Source of the DNA: Heliocidaris tuberculata
Lineage: Eukaryota > Echinodermata > Echinoidea > Camarodonta > Echinometridae
Assembly (NCBI GenBank): GCA_025618425.1
Contig: CM046832.1
Span: 69,237,707-69,301,706, forward strand
Length of the DNA stretch: 64,000 nt
Direction of reading: 5' to 3'
A program made the position numbers and the translations under genes. Under the pieces are notes generated by a model. The model was not told the origin of the DNA. It ran no database searches and was given only the letters and a program-made list of their open reading frames with translations. Below are positions 1-12,333 of this stretch, piece after piece. Position 1 is the first letter of the stretch, and each line of letters opens with the position of its first letter.

Positions 1-291
1 TTCATATGGGTATAAGTCGACCTCAGAAGTGTACCTGTACTTTGGTTTGATAGCACGTGAGAGTTAATTGATTCAATATTTGAGCAGGTTAAAACAGGTC
101 ATACAGGAAGTCTGAATATCTAGTATCAAAATAATTCGGACACGAAATAGTCCATTCAGTTCATTTAAAGTAAATTTTCATTCATTGCTGTGCAAAGTTT
201 TTTATCACCCAATGTTCATTTAGCTGTAGACTACTGTACATGTAGTGGTCTCTCGTGAGGCATGACATGACATTTGCTCCCACAATATTTG

Positions 292-570
292 CTCAAGGCT
301 TTATTTCATCAAAGATATTTGATTTGAGTTAGAATTGGGGTTTAAGGTTAGGGTTCTGGTTCTGGTTCGATTCAAGTTCGGGTTAGGGTTAGGGTTAGAG
401 TTAGGGTTAGGCTTAAGGTTAGGCTTAGGCTTAGGCTTAGGCTTAGGCTTAGGCTTAGGGTTAGGACATTATAGGGTTGGATATAGTGTTTGACCAGGGT
501 TGAAGTTAAGGAATTCTGTAAGAGTTGGAAATTGACCACAGAGCAATTGTCTCCAGAGCGTGTATAACCG
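292..570 (+). repeat. Dispersed repeat with telomere-like core, copy 1
   Basis: A core of TTAGGG and TTAGGC hexamers (about 380-465) is flanked by unique sequence: ATTTCATCAAAGATATT on the left and GACCAGGGTTGAAGTTAAGG plus GTGTATAACC on the right. The same flanks with a shorter core occur at 57914-58083, so this is a dispersed family rather than a chromosome end. Confidence 0.7.
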
Positions 571-1362
571 AAGGTGGGCTACCCTGGTAATGAGCCTTGA
601 TTCCCAGCCAGCCATCAACCTGCTGAGATGCCTACTCAGTCAATCCTCACATTTATTTCAGGAAATCAGAAGATAGTTCAGTTAGAATAACAACACCATG
701 CTGAAACATGTGATGTTTTCCACATTACAACATAAAAAGTTATCCCTGAAAAAAAGAGACAGTTGGAATAATATACACCTGGGAGCCCATTAAATGCCTA
801 CACAAAAGACAACAAACCCACACGCTTGACTTTTTTTTTTAACAAACTCGCAAAATTTGCAATATCAGACATGAAGCAGACCCTCTTCAAAGCATTAAAA
901 AGAATTGGTAGCTTGTCTCCCTGTATGAATGTTTTTCTTTTCTTTTCTAACTTTCTTTGATAGCTCCTGCTAGCCTATATCTCCTGTGAATAGGATCTGC
1001 AAAAAAATCAAATGTTCTACTTAGGAGGAAAGCTTAAAGCTCATGTTCAGTTTTGGTAGCAAAAAGGAAATTGGAAAGAAATGTGTTAAACATAGTCTCA
1101 TGTTGTTTTCCATGCATCAAAAGATGTTTGTACAAGATCATTCGGTATTCCATCAATGATTTCCGGTGAATTTTACCATAAATATATGTAAGGAACACTA
1201 GATCACGGCAATATACTGCCCTACACTAGGACCTTTCCACCCTGATGGCTCTCCGCACAACAGTCTTGAGGATTCGCGCAGAGATAGCATGTGTGTCACT
1301 GTGTGTAGGTTTTGAATGCGTGTTTGATTTACAGTGCACGCTAAAGTTGTTGGGAGTTGATG
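571..1362. other. No gene seen
   Basis: AT-rich non-coding DNA. No convincing frame, RNA gene or terminal repeat was seen. Confidence 0.5.
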
Positions 1363-1670
1363 GCCCGTATTCTCGAAAGGTGCCTAACTTAAGCCCCCAC
1401 CTTAATGTGTAGATATAGGCAACCGAATTATGGAGAGCAAAATGTCAGCCTCTTTTAATCCCTTAGTTCTGGGACTAAATACAAATACAAAAACCGACAC
1501 GATAGAATTGATTTCGGAAAGAAATAATAAAATAAAAATAATTTGTTTCTTTATTCTGTTACATAATTATAGTAATTTCTACGGGACTTAGGGGTTGACG
1601 AATGGCCTTCCATAAATCAGTGTCCTAAGTTAAGCCAGGCTAAACTTAGGACACTTTCAAGAATACGGGC
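1363..1670. mobile_element. MITE with TIR GCCCGTATTCTYGAAAG
   Basis: Left end GCCCGTATTCTCGAAAGGTG and the reverse complement of the right end GCCCGTATTCTTGAAAGTG match. Sub-terminal CTAACTTAAGCC on the left is mirrored by GGCTAAACTTAGG on the right. 308 bp with no coding capacity. A clear target duplication was not found. Confidence 0.7.
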
Positions 1671-2454
1671 ATATATTCCTCACCCTGCACCTAAATTATT
1701 TTTTGCTTCTCATTTGTTTAATATACCACTTCAGAACATGAAATCTTCACCCTTATTTGTATTGCTAGTATCATGCTATTTATCAACAAAAATTAAATAA
1801 ATGTGACAAAAAGTTTTTGAGGGCTTACCAAAACTAAACATTACCTTTAAGGAGTACATTATTTGGCTATTGGATGAAGTCTGCCACAAATGAAAAAAAA
1901 ATCAATGTGTTCTGAACATTTCCTCCTGCAACTTGTCATTATCAGTGGTTCTTTTTGTCCTGCTGACATTCAGGGCATTTAGACTTTATATACTTACGCT
2001 ACTGGTATACTTCATCAAATATTTTTCAGCATGCATGTGCTGCTTATTGGCCTAGCTTGCTTCGATTCATGCACAGGCCTCAAACATCCTTCCATACACC
2101 CACACACACCTACATGTACTCTTGGTTCACCTTACTTCTATCAAATATGTTAAGGTACTTGAAGCAAGTTTGTCATTTATTGACCAGTCCCCAATATATG
2201 TATTTATATTGTGTCTGAAATATGAATATATAACTGTAAATGGTATAAACAATCATGTATATGTTGAAGTTCAAGGACCTGACTAGATATAAACATGAGA
2301 GCCACTAAAATAACTTTATAAGCTATGAGATGGAATGACTTGAATTTCAACATCCCTGAAAATCTGAGCAAAAGAATAACTGACTACAAATTAGAATGCA
2401 GGGTGAATAAATTAGGGAGAGAGAGAGTGGAAAGACATAGACAGAGAGAAAGAA

Positions 2455-2485
<31 letters not shown>

Positions 2486-3599
2486 TAAGTGTAAAATATA
2501 GGAAAGAGATACTGTTATACTCTTCTATATTCCTTGATAGTTCACTCACATTTTCAAAGAGTACTAGTAATAATATACCTGCGATTTTGGCAAATTGAAA
2601 TCATGAGCTTTCCAAGATATCAATGAAATTTCACACCATTTTCAATTTGCATTTTGTACCCATGGTATTGCAGAATAGTTGTCAGAATCTAGCCCCTAGC
2701 CCTCAAATTTTGACATAAGAAATTGCATCAATCATACTTCTCAAGCTATAAATTCCATTTTGATCTTGTTAAAACAGGTTATGGTTCTACAACCTTACAT
2801 CTAATCAGTTAAATTAACCCCAACCCCAACCCTATCATAAGACTAGGAACAATGGAGAATACAAATACAGAGAAGCAACCTTTACAGACCTGATTAAAAT
2901 AGCATGTTATATCAGGAATTAGTGAATGAAGACACATGGTTACAATACATCTTTTGGAATCTTTGATGGCTTCCTTATGGATTATACATTCTGGCAATAT
3001 AATGTCTCTTACTAGACATGTTCATAGTCATAGAAATGAGTTCAAGTTTATTTTCACAAGTGTGATTAAAAGCTTCACCTTATGGTAGCATCCCAAGTTC
3101 ATGATTGTGTGTCACACAAACAAGACATTCAATTTGCAGAGGTGCAAGAAAAATGTATTCCTGGCTATACAAGCTCACTATACCTAATTTGGGTTCGAGA
3201 GGTTGTGGGGAGGGGGGTGGGGAGTGGTCGAAAGGACTGAGTACTTCTTGCCCAGTATTGGTTGTTCCGAAGGATGCATTGCATTAATCATTAATCAAAT
3301 TCATACCTTGTAGGTTATTATGTATATTGCAAATCAAAACACATGAACACCACATGATGTGGATTTCCAGAATGAGTATGCCATGCAACACGTGGTAATA
3401 ATTCTAATGTAAAGGCCTACACAATATGTGCAGGTCTGCTAGATAACGTACTACATGGTGACAGGTGCTAATATATTGTAGAAAGAACACAATATAACTA
3501 ATATATAAAGGGTACCAATCACCAAAAACTATTTTGCTCTGTATGTTAGATGTTCCATGTTGTTATACTATATTCAAAATACGGGCTTCAAATATTACA
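1671..3599. other. No gene seen; GA microsatellite
   Basis: Non-coding DNA. Contains a purine tract of (AG)n at about 2418-2474 that ends in a G run (2475-2485). Confidence 0.5.
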
Positions 3600-3913
3600 T
3601 TTTAGAGGGTTGATGTGCGCCTAGCAGGCGACTCTCTCTGTGCTCTCTCTTTGTTACCTTATATTTTGATATTTTTTTGGTATTTCTGATTTCTACTTGT
3701 GAACATATGTATTTATATGTGTTATAGAAGCTGCTAGACAACTGTTGTGTTATTTGGATTTGTCATTTTTACATGATCTATTTTTTGTCTTTGCTGTGCT
3801 TTGGACATTGGTGAGTTGTACATGCTGCCATACTGTGAGTCTATTCAGTGTACTTAACTTTTCAGGTTCCCCAACCCAACCTTAATCTTCCTATTGAACT
3901 GACAAGGGTAACA

Positions 3914-4699
3914 ATGGAATTAGCCAGATTTATCACCATTGTTATCTTTGTCACAATAGCAAGTACATCTATTGGCAATTGCTATGTTGTGGTACAGTAT
4001 AAAGCATGTAACATCGAGTCTCGTGTGAAAGTAGTTGGTTCATGCTTATCATACTATTCCAATTCTGATGCTACTCTTAGACTTAAAATACTCATGTCCG
4101 GGGATGTCAGTCCTAATCCAGGACCACTCAAGTCTGAGGATTGTGCACATACTCTCTTAGTTGAGAAGAATTCTGTTCACAAATCATACACTAGACTCGA
4201 TTTGATGAATTTCAATGACATATCTTTGAGCAAACAGCATCATTTCATTCTACCCCACGTCATGACCAGAATTGCTAGTTTAGGAATTGGTTGTAAACCT
4301 AACCTTAGAAAAAAGGCACATCGAGGAAGAAGAGGTGGAAGGAGGAAACAACAAAAAATCACTGTACTTGTTTCCCAGTTTGGTCGAAATGTCTATACTC
4401 AGTCTCGAGGTATCAATCATAATAACCTGATAGATATCAACACTAACTCCCAAAAGAAATCTGAGCCTTGCTTAAAGATATGTCTATGGAATGCTCATTC
4501 GGTACGTAATAAAACCTTCTTACTTAATGACTATATCGTAGAATATGAAATTGATATCATGATCTTAACCGAAACTTGGCTAGGAGAAAATGATCCAGCC
4601 ATCATTGCTGAATGTTCCCCACCTGGTTACACCTTTATGAACATTCCTAGACCAGTAGATCCGCACTCATCTTCAAGCCTCCACTTCAGCTTCAATTGA
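3914..4699 (+). pseudogene. Retrotransposon N-terminal ORF: hydrophobic leader, 2A-like motif, start of endonuclease
   Basis: The chosen start is the ATG at 3914, since the open frame upstream has no ATG of its own. Residues 1-20 form a hydrophobic signal-like segment (FITIVIFVTIAST). Residues 57-71 (4082-4126) carry LKILMSGDVSPNPGP, a variant of the 2A consensus DxExNPGP with Ser in the usual Glu position; skipping would fall between Gly70 and Pro71. A basic Arg/Lys-rich stretch follows (KAHRGRRGGRRK). From about residue 190 the AP-endonuclease begins: LKICLWNAHSVRNK, then IDIMILTETWL with the catalytic Glu. The frame ends in LHFSFN-stop at 4697-4699, where the normal endonuclease should continue; the RGGG-like loop is missing, pointing to a small deletion and frameshift. 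Confidence 0.85.
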
Positions 4700-6609
4700 A
4701 AGTGACTGATTCCATGAACTTTTCGACATTCGAACTTGCCCACATTATTAACGCAGGTCAACTCCACTTCGTGATCATATATCGGCCTCCACCTTCCTCG
4801 CGGAACGGGCTTCGCACTTCAGATTTTCTTCAAGAAATCGAAGAGCTCACTGCCCAGATTTCACGACTCTCTGGACGTGTTATTTTGCTAGGAGACTTCA
4901 ACATTCACGTTGACTTGCCCTCTAAGTCAGACGTAGCACAGTTTCTTTCCATCACAGAATCTGCAAACCTGACTCAACACATCAGTCATCCTACTCATAA
5001 CATGGGTCACACGTTGGACCTTGTTTTTACCAGGAACGACGGCTATCTTCAGCGGCAATCCTCTATTGACATTTGCCCTATTCCTGACTGTGTCATTGAG
5101 GACATTGTTATACACCAGAATCTTATGTCAGATCATCACTGCATCCGATTTTTACTGAAATCTCTTAAGCCTGTGTTGAAGAGAAAGGAACATACTGTTC
5201 GTAACTTCAAAGACATGGATGTTGAAGGCTTTAAAGAAGCTCTGGTCGACCGAGTCAACAATCTCACAATGACTGATGATGTAAATTTGCTTCTTTCTGC
5301 ATACACTACAGCTGTATCATCCACCGTTGACGAGTTTGCTCCGCAGCGATCCCATCTTCGCTCCACAAGACTGCGCAGTCCATGGTTAAACGATGAAATT
5401 CTTCTTGCACGTCGTGAATGCAGACGAGCCGAGCGGAAATGGATTAAAAGTTCTTCAAATTCTGATCATGATTCCTTTAAGCTAGCTAATAAGCGTGTTA
5501 ATGATTTGATTGTCAATGCCAAGCAAACTTACTTCTCAGAATTACTTTGTAAGGCTAATGCTCGTACTGTCTTCCAAACAATTAATCATCTTCTCCACAA
5601 AAATGTCAAACATCTCCCGGTGTTTGATAACCCTGTTGATTTGGCGAACCGTTTTGCCTCGTTCTTTATCAAGAAAATTGATGATATTCGTAACAATGTC
5701 CAGGGCACAGCTTCCCAATTTAGCACAGTCTCCCGAATGATCAATATTGTTGATGCCAATGATTTTAATGAGTTTGAATTTGTCAGTGACGATAGTATCA
5801 AACGGGTTGTAACTCATATGTCTAATTCTACTTCTATGCTTGATTATCAGCCTACTTGGCTCTTAAAGAAACTCATCAATTGCAATATTCATGCTTTGAC
5901 ACGTATCGTAAATTGTTCTCTATCCTCTGGTGTTTTTCCTGAAGCTGCTCACGAGGCTGTAGTTGTACCTATCCTCAAGAAACAGTCATTAGACAAAAAT
6001 GGATTACGAAACTATAGACCTGTCAGTAATCTTTCATTCGTAGCAAAACTCATTGAGAAAGTAGCAGCTAGTCAACTTACAGACCACCTAAACGAGAACA
6101 ATTTACGTGACCCAATGCAATCCGCGTACAGAGCCAATTTTAGTACTGAAACTGCACTTTTAAAGCTTCAAAATGATATTTTGTCCTCTTTTGACCAACG
6201 TAGATCGGTTTTCTTTATATCACTCGACCTAAGTGCAGCCTTTGATACGGTTGATCACTTTATTCTACTCAATCGCTTAGAGTCTCGGTTTTGTATTTCT
6301 GGTTTGGCTCTGCAGTGGATGAAATCATATTTATGTGGATGGAAATCCAGAGTTAACATTGATGGGAAACTATCCGATCCCTGGACTGCAGAATTTGGCG
6401 TCCCGCAAGGATCGGTCCTTGGACCGATCCTTTTTAGCCTGTACATTTCTCCAATATCTGATATTATTATGCAACACGGCCTCAGCTATATTTGCTACGC
6501 TGATGATATACAACTGTACATTTCTTTCGACCCATGTTCTGTAGCCAATATCAATGAAACACTTTGCCAAATTTCACACTGTATTTCAGAGATAGACACT
6601 TGGATGTAA
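4696..6609 (+). pseudogene. Retrotransposon endonuclease C-terminus and reverse transcriptase
   Basis: Continues the endonuclease in another frame: FVIIYRPP, VILLGDFNIHVD (catalytic Asp and Asn), HTLDLVFTR and LMSDHHCIRF (catalytic SDH). It then passes into the RT: PVVPI-type AVVVPILKKQSLDKNGLRNY, RPVSNLSFVAKLIEK, LDLSAAFDTVDH (first catalytic Asp), GVPQGSVLGPILFSLYI and CYADDIQLYISF with YADD at 6496-6507. The start given is the first possible codon after the frameshift, not a real translation start. The frame stops at TAA 6607-6609 inside IDTWM-stop-SNYLKFN, where the family has a sense codon, so this looks like a point nonsense mutation. Confidence 0.9.
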
Positions 6610-7349
6610 TCTAACTATCTTAAATTCAATGAAAACAAAACTGAATTTACAGCTTTTTGTTATTCCGCCAAACATCAGCAATCTGTTTCTGGAGTCCAAC
6701 TTAATTTGAATAGTATTTTATCCCTCTTTCATCTAAAGTTACCAATCTTGGTGTATGCCTTGATACCATGCTCACACTGTCTTCTAACGTAAACCAGGTT
6801 GTTCGCAATTGCAATTTCCACCTACGCAATTTATGGAGAATCCGTAGATTCATTGACTTCAATACATGTCACCATGCTGTCCGTGCTTTGATCCTTTCTC
6901 GATTGGACTACTGCAATAGTCTTTACACTGTTTTACGTGCCAAGGATAGACAGAGATTACAAACTGTTCAAAATCGAGCTGCAAGACTAGTTTTGGGCCT
7001 TGGAGCTCGATCCCACACTACACCCTTACTCACTGAACTTCACTGGTTACCCATACAACAGCGCATTCTGTTTAAAACATGTCTATATGTCTTCAAAATA
7101 CTAAATAATCTCTCGCCACAGTACCTCACTAATACCATACAAATATATACACCCTCTCGCAACCTTCGCTCTGCATCTGACACATCCAAACTCACCATTC
7201 CAAAATGTAGACTCACAACAAGTGAAAAGCGCTTCTCAGTTGCAGCTTCAAAATTTTGGAATGATATCCCTTTTCGCTATCCGGGAAATAACCAACTCTG
7301 CCACTTTCAAAAGAAATCTCAAGACTTACCTTTTCCCCCAGTAATTTAA
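6610..7349 (+). pseudogene. Retrotransposon RT C-terminal region
   Basis: Read through the stop at 6607, the same frame gives SNYLKFNENKTEFTAFCYS. A frame change at about 6705-6725 then moves to SKVTNLGVCLDTMLTLSSNV, followed by ALILSRLDYCNSLYTVL, RLQTVQNRAARLVLGL, LTELHWLPIQQRILFKTCL and FSVAASKFWNDIPF, ending at 7347-7349. These are the standard conserved blocks downstream of the RT palm in CR1/L2 elements. The 3' UTR follows to the (ATT)n tail. Confidence 0.85.
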
Positions 7350-7641
7350 TTTTTTTTTTTTTTTTTCCATCTTTACTAAAAACTGCTTGTGTTTTTTTGT
7401 TTTCCTATGTTTTGTAAGCGCTATGGTACTCCTTGTTTTTAGCGTCTTAAATAATCTATATTATTATTATTATTACTTCTATAAAGAGATATATACTCTT
7501 TATAAGCGTAAAAGCGACTTGTAAGTAGACTAATTGATGCCAAGATAAGGGCTTGCAGAGAACCCAACTCAGTGTTCGGTTCCACGTGCGCACCTTCATG
7601 TTATCCTTTATTTCCTTCATACTCCTAACCTGTTGACTTAA

Positions 7642-8456
7642 AGAATGCCAGATAAAGTTCTTTGAGGTTGATTTTATACTTTCTAGCAGTACACAAATTA
7701 TTTTGTCAGGTGATTGGTAGACTTTAACTTTGATAAACTTATAAGCATGTCTACATGAGAATTGGTATATACTGTAAGGTTTTGGAATCATCAAAATGAT
7801 AAGAAATTGGCCTAATCTTGCTGATAAGCATATGCACAGTAAGCCCATTTCGATTACTTGATTAACCGTGTACTCGGCCGATAGGGTCACTACATGACTA
7901 TTTTACCTTGATTTTAATTTAGTCTTCACGAAAGTAGGTAGGAGGAGATAATTTGCATTGTTCTGAACTTTATAACCAACACTGATCGTTTTAAACTTGT
8001 TTAATTTTAACATTTTAATACGGAAATCGGACATTAGTTACAGTTGTTGCGTAGGCTGTTTGGGACTGGCTTCATGGCTTTAAGCTTGAGCTCCGGCCTA
8101 AAAAGGTTGCAGGCTTCGGGGCCGGAGCGGTCGGCCTGTCTTATTGGCTAGTACCGAGTAGTCGAGTACTTGTCCAAAAAAATGTCTGTGTAAACGACTA
8201 CCGAAAATGGCCTTTCAAAACGGGCCTAATGCACAGCACACAGAAATGGGTATATGGAACTGCACACACGTGTGTCTCGAATGTTCAGCCCGAACATTTC
8301 AACTATTTTTCATCACATTTTGAATATGAGGGCATTTGAAGAGCGAACCTTTTCAGGGGACATTTCTACTATGATGTTCATCCAACCTGACATAAAAAGA
8401 ATGAGAAAGCTGACAAATTATTTTTCACCTTTAATTCCCAGAACTCAACCTTCCCT
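7642..8456 (+). mobile_element. TTAA MITE (AGATAAAGTTGAG family), copy A, split by an insertion
   Basis: Parts at about 7741-7839 and 8229-8456 match the intact copy at 61151-61516 in order (AGAATTGGTATA, AGGTTTTGGAATCATCAAA, then CACACAGAAA, TTTTCAGGGGACATTTCTAC, ATTTTTCACC). The middle is interrupted by the element at 7840-8228. The right end is CTTCCCT|TTAA. The left boundary is uncertain. Confidence 0.65.
7840..8228. mobile_element. Short TIR element with 8-bp TSD ATGCACAG, nested in a MITE
   Basis: ATGCACAG flanks both sides (7832-7839 and 8229-8236), and the uninterrupted paralogue at 61291-61298 has one copy (GTGCACTG), giving a related empty site. Ends are TAAGCCCATTTCGA and, reverse-complemented, TAGGCCCGTTTTGA. 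An 8-bp duplication suggests hAT, although the ends do not fit the YARNG hAT terminus exactly. 389 bp, no ORF. Confidence 0.65.
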
Positions 8457-8460
8457 TTAA

Positions 8461-11400
8461 GTGTAGGTTCGAAAAATGAATTTACAGTAAAAGGCATGAC
8501 AGTGATTGGAACCAATAATGCTAAAAGGGGAGATAAAGGTTCTAATGAGGAGGGGGTTACAAAAGGACACTATATTCAGGTTTTGAACAAACTCATATGA
8601 CATTCATACAATCAGGATCAATATTCAGTCTTGACAAATTTGGAGACAGATGCTTACTGTTAGAAATATTATTTTAGACTCTTTTTTCATCATTATGAAG
8701 CAGGTCTGACTACAAAATGTCGTTATTCTGCAGTGTGTAGAAACGATATGGGTCTGCATATATTATCATTGTACTGAAGTGAATCATTATCACATGAAGA
8801 CACAACCAAAATAAATATGGCATACATGTACTGATTAAGAGTTTTAGGACAAACTTTATACAATCATCTTCTTGTCTTCTTAAAAATAGAGCTGTCTAGC
8901 TGTTTCATGTTGCAAATTTAAAGGCATGTCTATGTTCAATGTGATACAATAACTTCTGCAGCAATGCAGTCAGTATCAAATAAACTGCGTAAATGTAATA
9001 CCAAAATGGCAAAAAAGTGGTTTGATTGAAATGAAAATGAAGTTTATAGTGAAGAAAAAAAATATCAAAATTTATTCCAGACAAAACTTCCACATTCCGT
9101 GAAGCAGGCTTTTCATAAAACTTTAAATATTGTTAGAACTTGTTAGTTCAAGTGTCTAAAAAGATAAACCATTCTATATCAATCCTTGTTTTTAAACAAA
9201 GTTTTATGACACCCTTTATTTTACATAGTATACCCTGCTACTACTTGTACATACATATAGGCATATATATTTTCTGAACCATATTCCTCAAGACCAGGTC
9301 TTTACATTTAGTTAACTAGAATGTTTCTGCATGTGCATGAAATGGTTTGGCTGAAAGGGTGTGATAGGTCTAGCCCCTATACAGGGCAATGCTATATAAA
9401 TCTTGCAGCTATGACATCAGATTAAAAATAGATCTATACATTAAAAGTAAAGTCACTCCTACTGCTCTGACATTACTCCTACCAGTCCTGGCTAGAAGTG
9501 TTAATCCCAAAGAATCTTGCGATTGATGACTCACGATCTGAAGTCGATCAGAAATCTGGTCTAAGCGCTGGCAGACTCTTCAGTATCAATCACTTTCTTC
9601 TAGATTATGACCCATCAATCAAAGTCCTATCCAAAACACAGAGCAGTGAAAGTCTGGAGTAGATTTCTATATTAATGATAAGATTCGCAATAAGTGTGTG
9701 GCTGCTGGAAAGTTAAGACTTCATGAATTCGTCTATGAACATGTCTTAGACATATCTTTAAAGATTCTCCATACTTTGATATCTTTCCCAGTTTCATTGC
9801 TGTGTGATTGTGTGGATGAGACAAGGTGTCTCATAATCTTATATCATATCCTTGTAGGGATCAAAGACATATTGGTAGGTGCAGACCATATAAGGTAAAG
9901 AGGGGGTGCATGATTACATTCAGAAGCTGTAGAATATGCTTGGATGGGGGACTTTATTTGACACTCCCAATATCTTATCTTGCAGTCTTACATCATCCAT
10001 TTTCCTTTCAATCAATAAGCACAAGATGGGCCCTATATATCTTTCAACCATATCAGGTAGCATATCTGGAATATCAGTGGTAATTTTTCACACCTAAGCT
10101 AGATAAGAAGGGTGGAGTGGGCATTAAGAGGAGTACAGAAAGTGTTTAACACATAAGCTACAATACTCAACTTGGCTTGAATAAAGGAGTAGCATACTCA
10201 CTGGCAACAAACACTTATCCTTATCTTACAGATACCATTTCATATTCTGCTGAACGCTTCTTCTGAAGTGAAAAAAAAATGATATTCTAAAAATATAGAG
10301 ACCAGTCTAATCAAGAATTGAAAGAGGAATAGCAAATTTATTGCCGCTCTTTCATCACAGTTTAACAGGTTCCTAGATACCAAGTTTTCAGGTAGCAAGG
10401 TTTCCCAGGGGGTGACAATGGAATATTGTTGTGCATCATAACCCAGTCAGCTCTACCTGGCCATGGGCAAAATGATTTTGACAGCAGGAAAGGAGGTACA
10501 GTCCGCAATGACAAACTGGTAGCAAAAATATGATTGGTTGTTTCCTCCGGGGTCTTCATCTTATTCCCATTGTGACCGATGATTTCTACATCTGTGGAGA
10601 AGGGTGAAGAATGATTTCAGTCTGGGCTGCAATTACGCACAAGACTGATTTGTATTCTCACATAATTTTTTTTTTTCAAAAGAAAACACAAGCCCTAACG
10701 AGATACTTCCAGCCAAGTGATTCACACATGGACATTAAGATTAAAGAGAAATATACTTCAATAATGTGACAAACATCAAACACCATCGATGCCTCTAAAA
10801 ATATGAATATGGATGCCAAATCATCTCTTATCTTGAAGCAGGGATGGCATAAGGCTAGATGATTACATTACTAAGAACTGGACAGTATCCCAAACAGTAA
10901 CATCATTTGGACAAATCTACCCGGTACTTGTTACAGCATTGATTTCTGGGATAGCATCCAAACAATTATACCAATGATACCCACCTAGAGGGTAGGTACT
11001 CCACTATTTCCTCCATTATCAACAGAACCAGGCATTTTTACAGGTTTCCCAGTTCCAACAGCAATGTCTGGGAAAACATGCAAACAATTTACTAATCTGG
11101 CTGTAAGAAAAATCCATCCCGAATCAGGGAAGGTACACCTCCTCCCCTCCTCCGGTATCAACTTGACCAATATCAACTTGACCAATATCTGACCATCAGT
11201 GTTCATTCGTGTTAGGATGATATGGGTCAAGTGACTACTTTTGGGGGTCATCCAGGATACAACACAACAAAAATATGTCTGCACCTGGTGAAATATTATT
11301 CTAGCGGACACTGGACACACAAGTGATGACATACAGGTCGCATCTATTGCTTTTGATAGGAGTCTAGAGTCCCTTGGTGAGAAGATGACACTGCATTGTT

Positions 11401-11732
11401 CACAATGAAACCAGGACTGGACAGGACTCTCATTTAGTCTTGGGACAGACTAGATCAGATGACACTACAACAAGCTTCCAAAGAAGTCAGGCATACTTGT
11501 GTTGATTACCTCTGTCTTAGTACATATTCAGTGAATATAAATGGCAAACAAGCATTTCATAGCTAATTTTTTATAATTAATGAACTGTTCTCATAATTTT
11601 TCTATGAAAAAATTAAAAAATGAAACTTATTATAAGTTGATATGATTAACTTTTGGGGTATTTTCACCTGCCAGACAGTATTATTCTCAAACCACTGGAT
11701 CGATTACATATAGGTCAACTGGAAAACTTTAA
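8461..11732. other. No gene seen
   Basis: Non-coding AT-rich DNA. Short open frames (for example minus strand 10985-11332) have no recognisable motif, no plausible splice context and biased composition. Confidence 0.5.
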
Positions 11733-12329
11733 GGAGAAGTCACCTTGGTATTAACTTCATTTGAATAAAAGCAGAAAAATGAGAGAAATGGAATACTAAA
11801 AGTTTGAGCAAAATCCCACAAGAAATAAGAGAGTTATGAATTTTTGAAGTTGTAATCAATCAAACACAAATTGGCAACTCGGTGACCTATCATACGAGCT
11901 CCTCTCCCACTTAGTCTCTACAGAAGATTTCATTAATTTTCATTTTCTTAGTTGTTGATACAGGAATACAATTGTTTCATACAGGTTTTGTGTGAAAATA
12001 TATATGCAATGATTATATCTATGTTACATGTATATGATTAAACATTTGTGTGAAAATATATGTGCAATGATTATATCTAGGTTACATGTATGATTAAATA
12101 TTTTCTTCATAAAAAGTGGCAATTTATAATTTTTTTTCGCACAGGGCAAATGGGAAAGGAGCTCGCAAGATGCGTCATGGAGATGCCAATTTGTGTTTGA
12201 TTTATTACAACTTCAAATAATCATAACTTTCTTACTTCTTATTGGATTTTGTTGAAACTTTCATTGATCTGTTTCTTTAATTTTCCTCCTTCTTTTAAAA
12301 CCAACCTAATATCAGGGTAGACTTTCCCT
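11733..12329. mobile_element. TTAA-flanked MITE (T2/Kolobok-like)
   Basis: Flanked by TTAA (11729-11732) and TTAC (12330-12333). Left GGAGAAGTCACCTTGGTATT and right, reverse-complemented, AGGGAAAGTCTACCCTGATA are inverted repeats. Sub-terminal arms also mirror each other (AGTTATGAATTTTTGAAGTT versus ACTTCAAATAATCATAACTT). Related to 55740-57342. An internal tandem duplication of about 57 bp lies at 11990-12106. Confidence 0.7.
11990..12106 (+). repeat. Two-copy 57-bp tandem duplication
   Basis: GTGTGAAAATATATATGCAA...ACATTT (11990-12048) is followed directly by GTGTGAAAATATATGTGCAA...ATTTT (12049-12106), with few mismatches. Confidence 0.8.
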
Positions 12330-12333
12330 TTAC

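Larger units (their letters stand above)
3600..7478 (+). mobile_element. Degraded L2/CR1-like non-LTR retrotransposon with 2A-like leader
   Basis: The element reads in order: 5' leader, hydrophobic N-terminus with a 2A-like motif, AP-type endonuclease, reverse transcriptase with YADD, RT thumb/C-terminal region, and a 3' UTR ending in an (ATT)n tail at 7458-7478. Short microsatellite tails instead of poly(A) are typical of the CR1/L2 group. The 5' boundary is approximate; a CT-rich stretch begins near 3600. At least two frame changes (about 4650-4690 and 6705-6725) and one in-frame stop (6607-6609) make it inactive, but the protein sequence is otherwise well preserved, so the insertion is fairly young. 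2A-like leaders in this clade are known from sea urchin and other marine invertebrates. Confidence 0.85.

Noticed and set aside
380..465. Interstitial telomere from a chromosome fusion
   Set aside because: A second copy with the same flanks at 57914-58083 shows that it belongs to a dispersed repeat.
10985..11332. 115-codon open frame, minus strand
   Set aside because: Contains a local repeat (ILVKLILVKLI) and no family motif.
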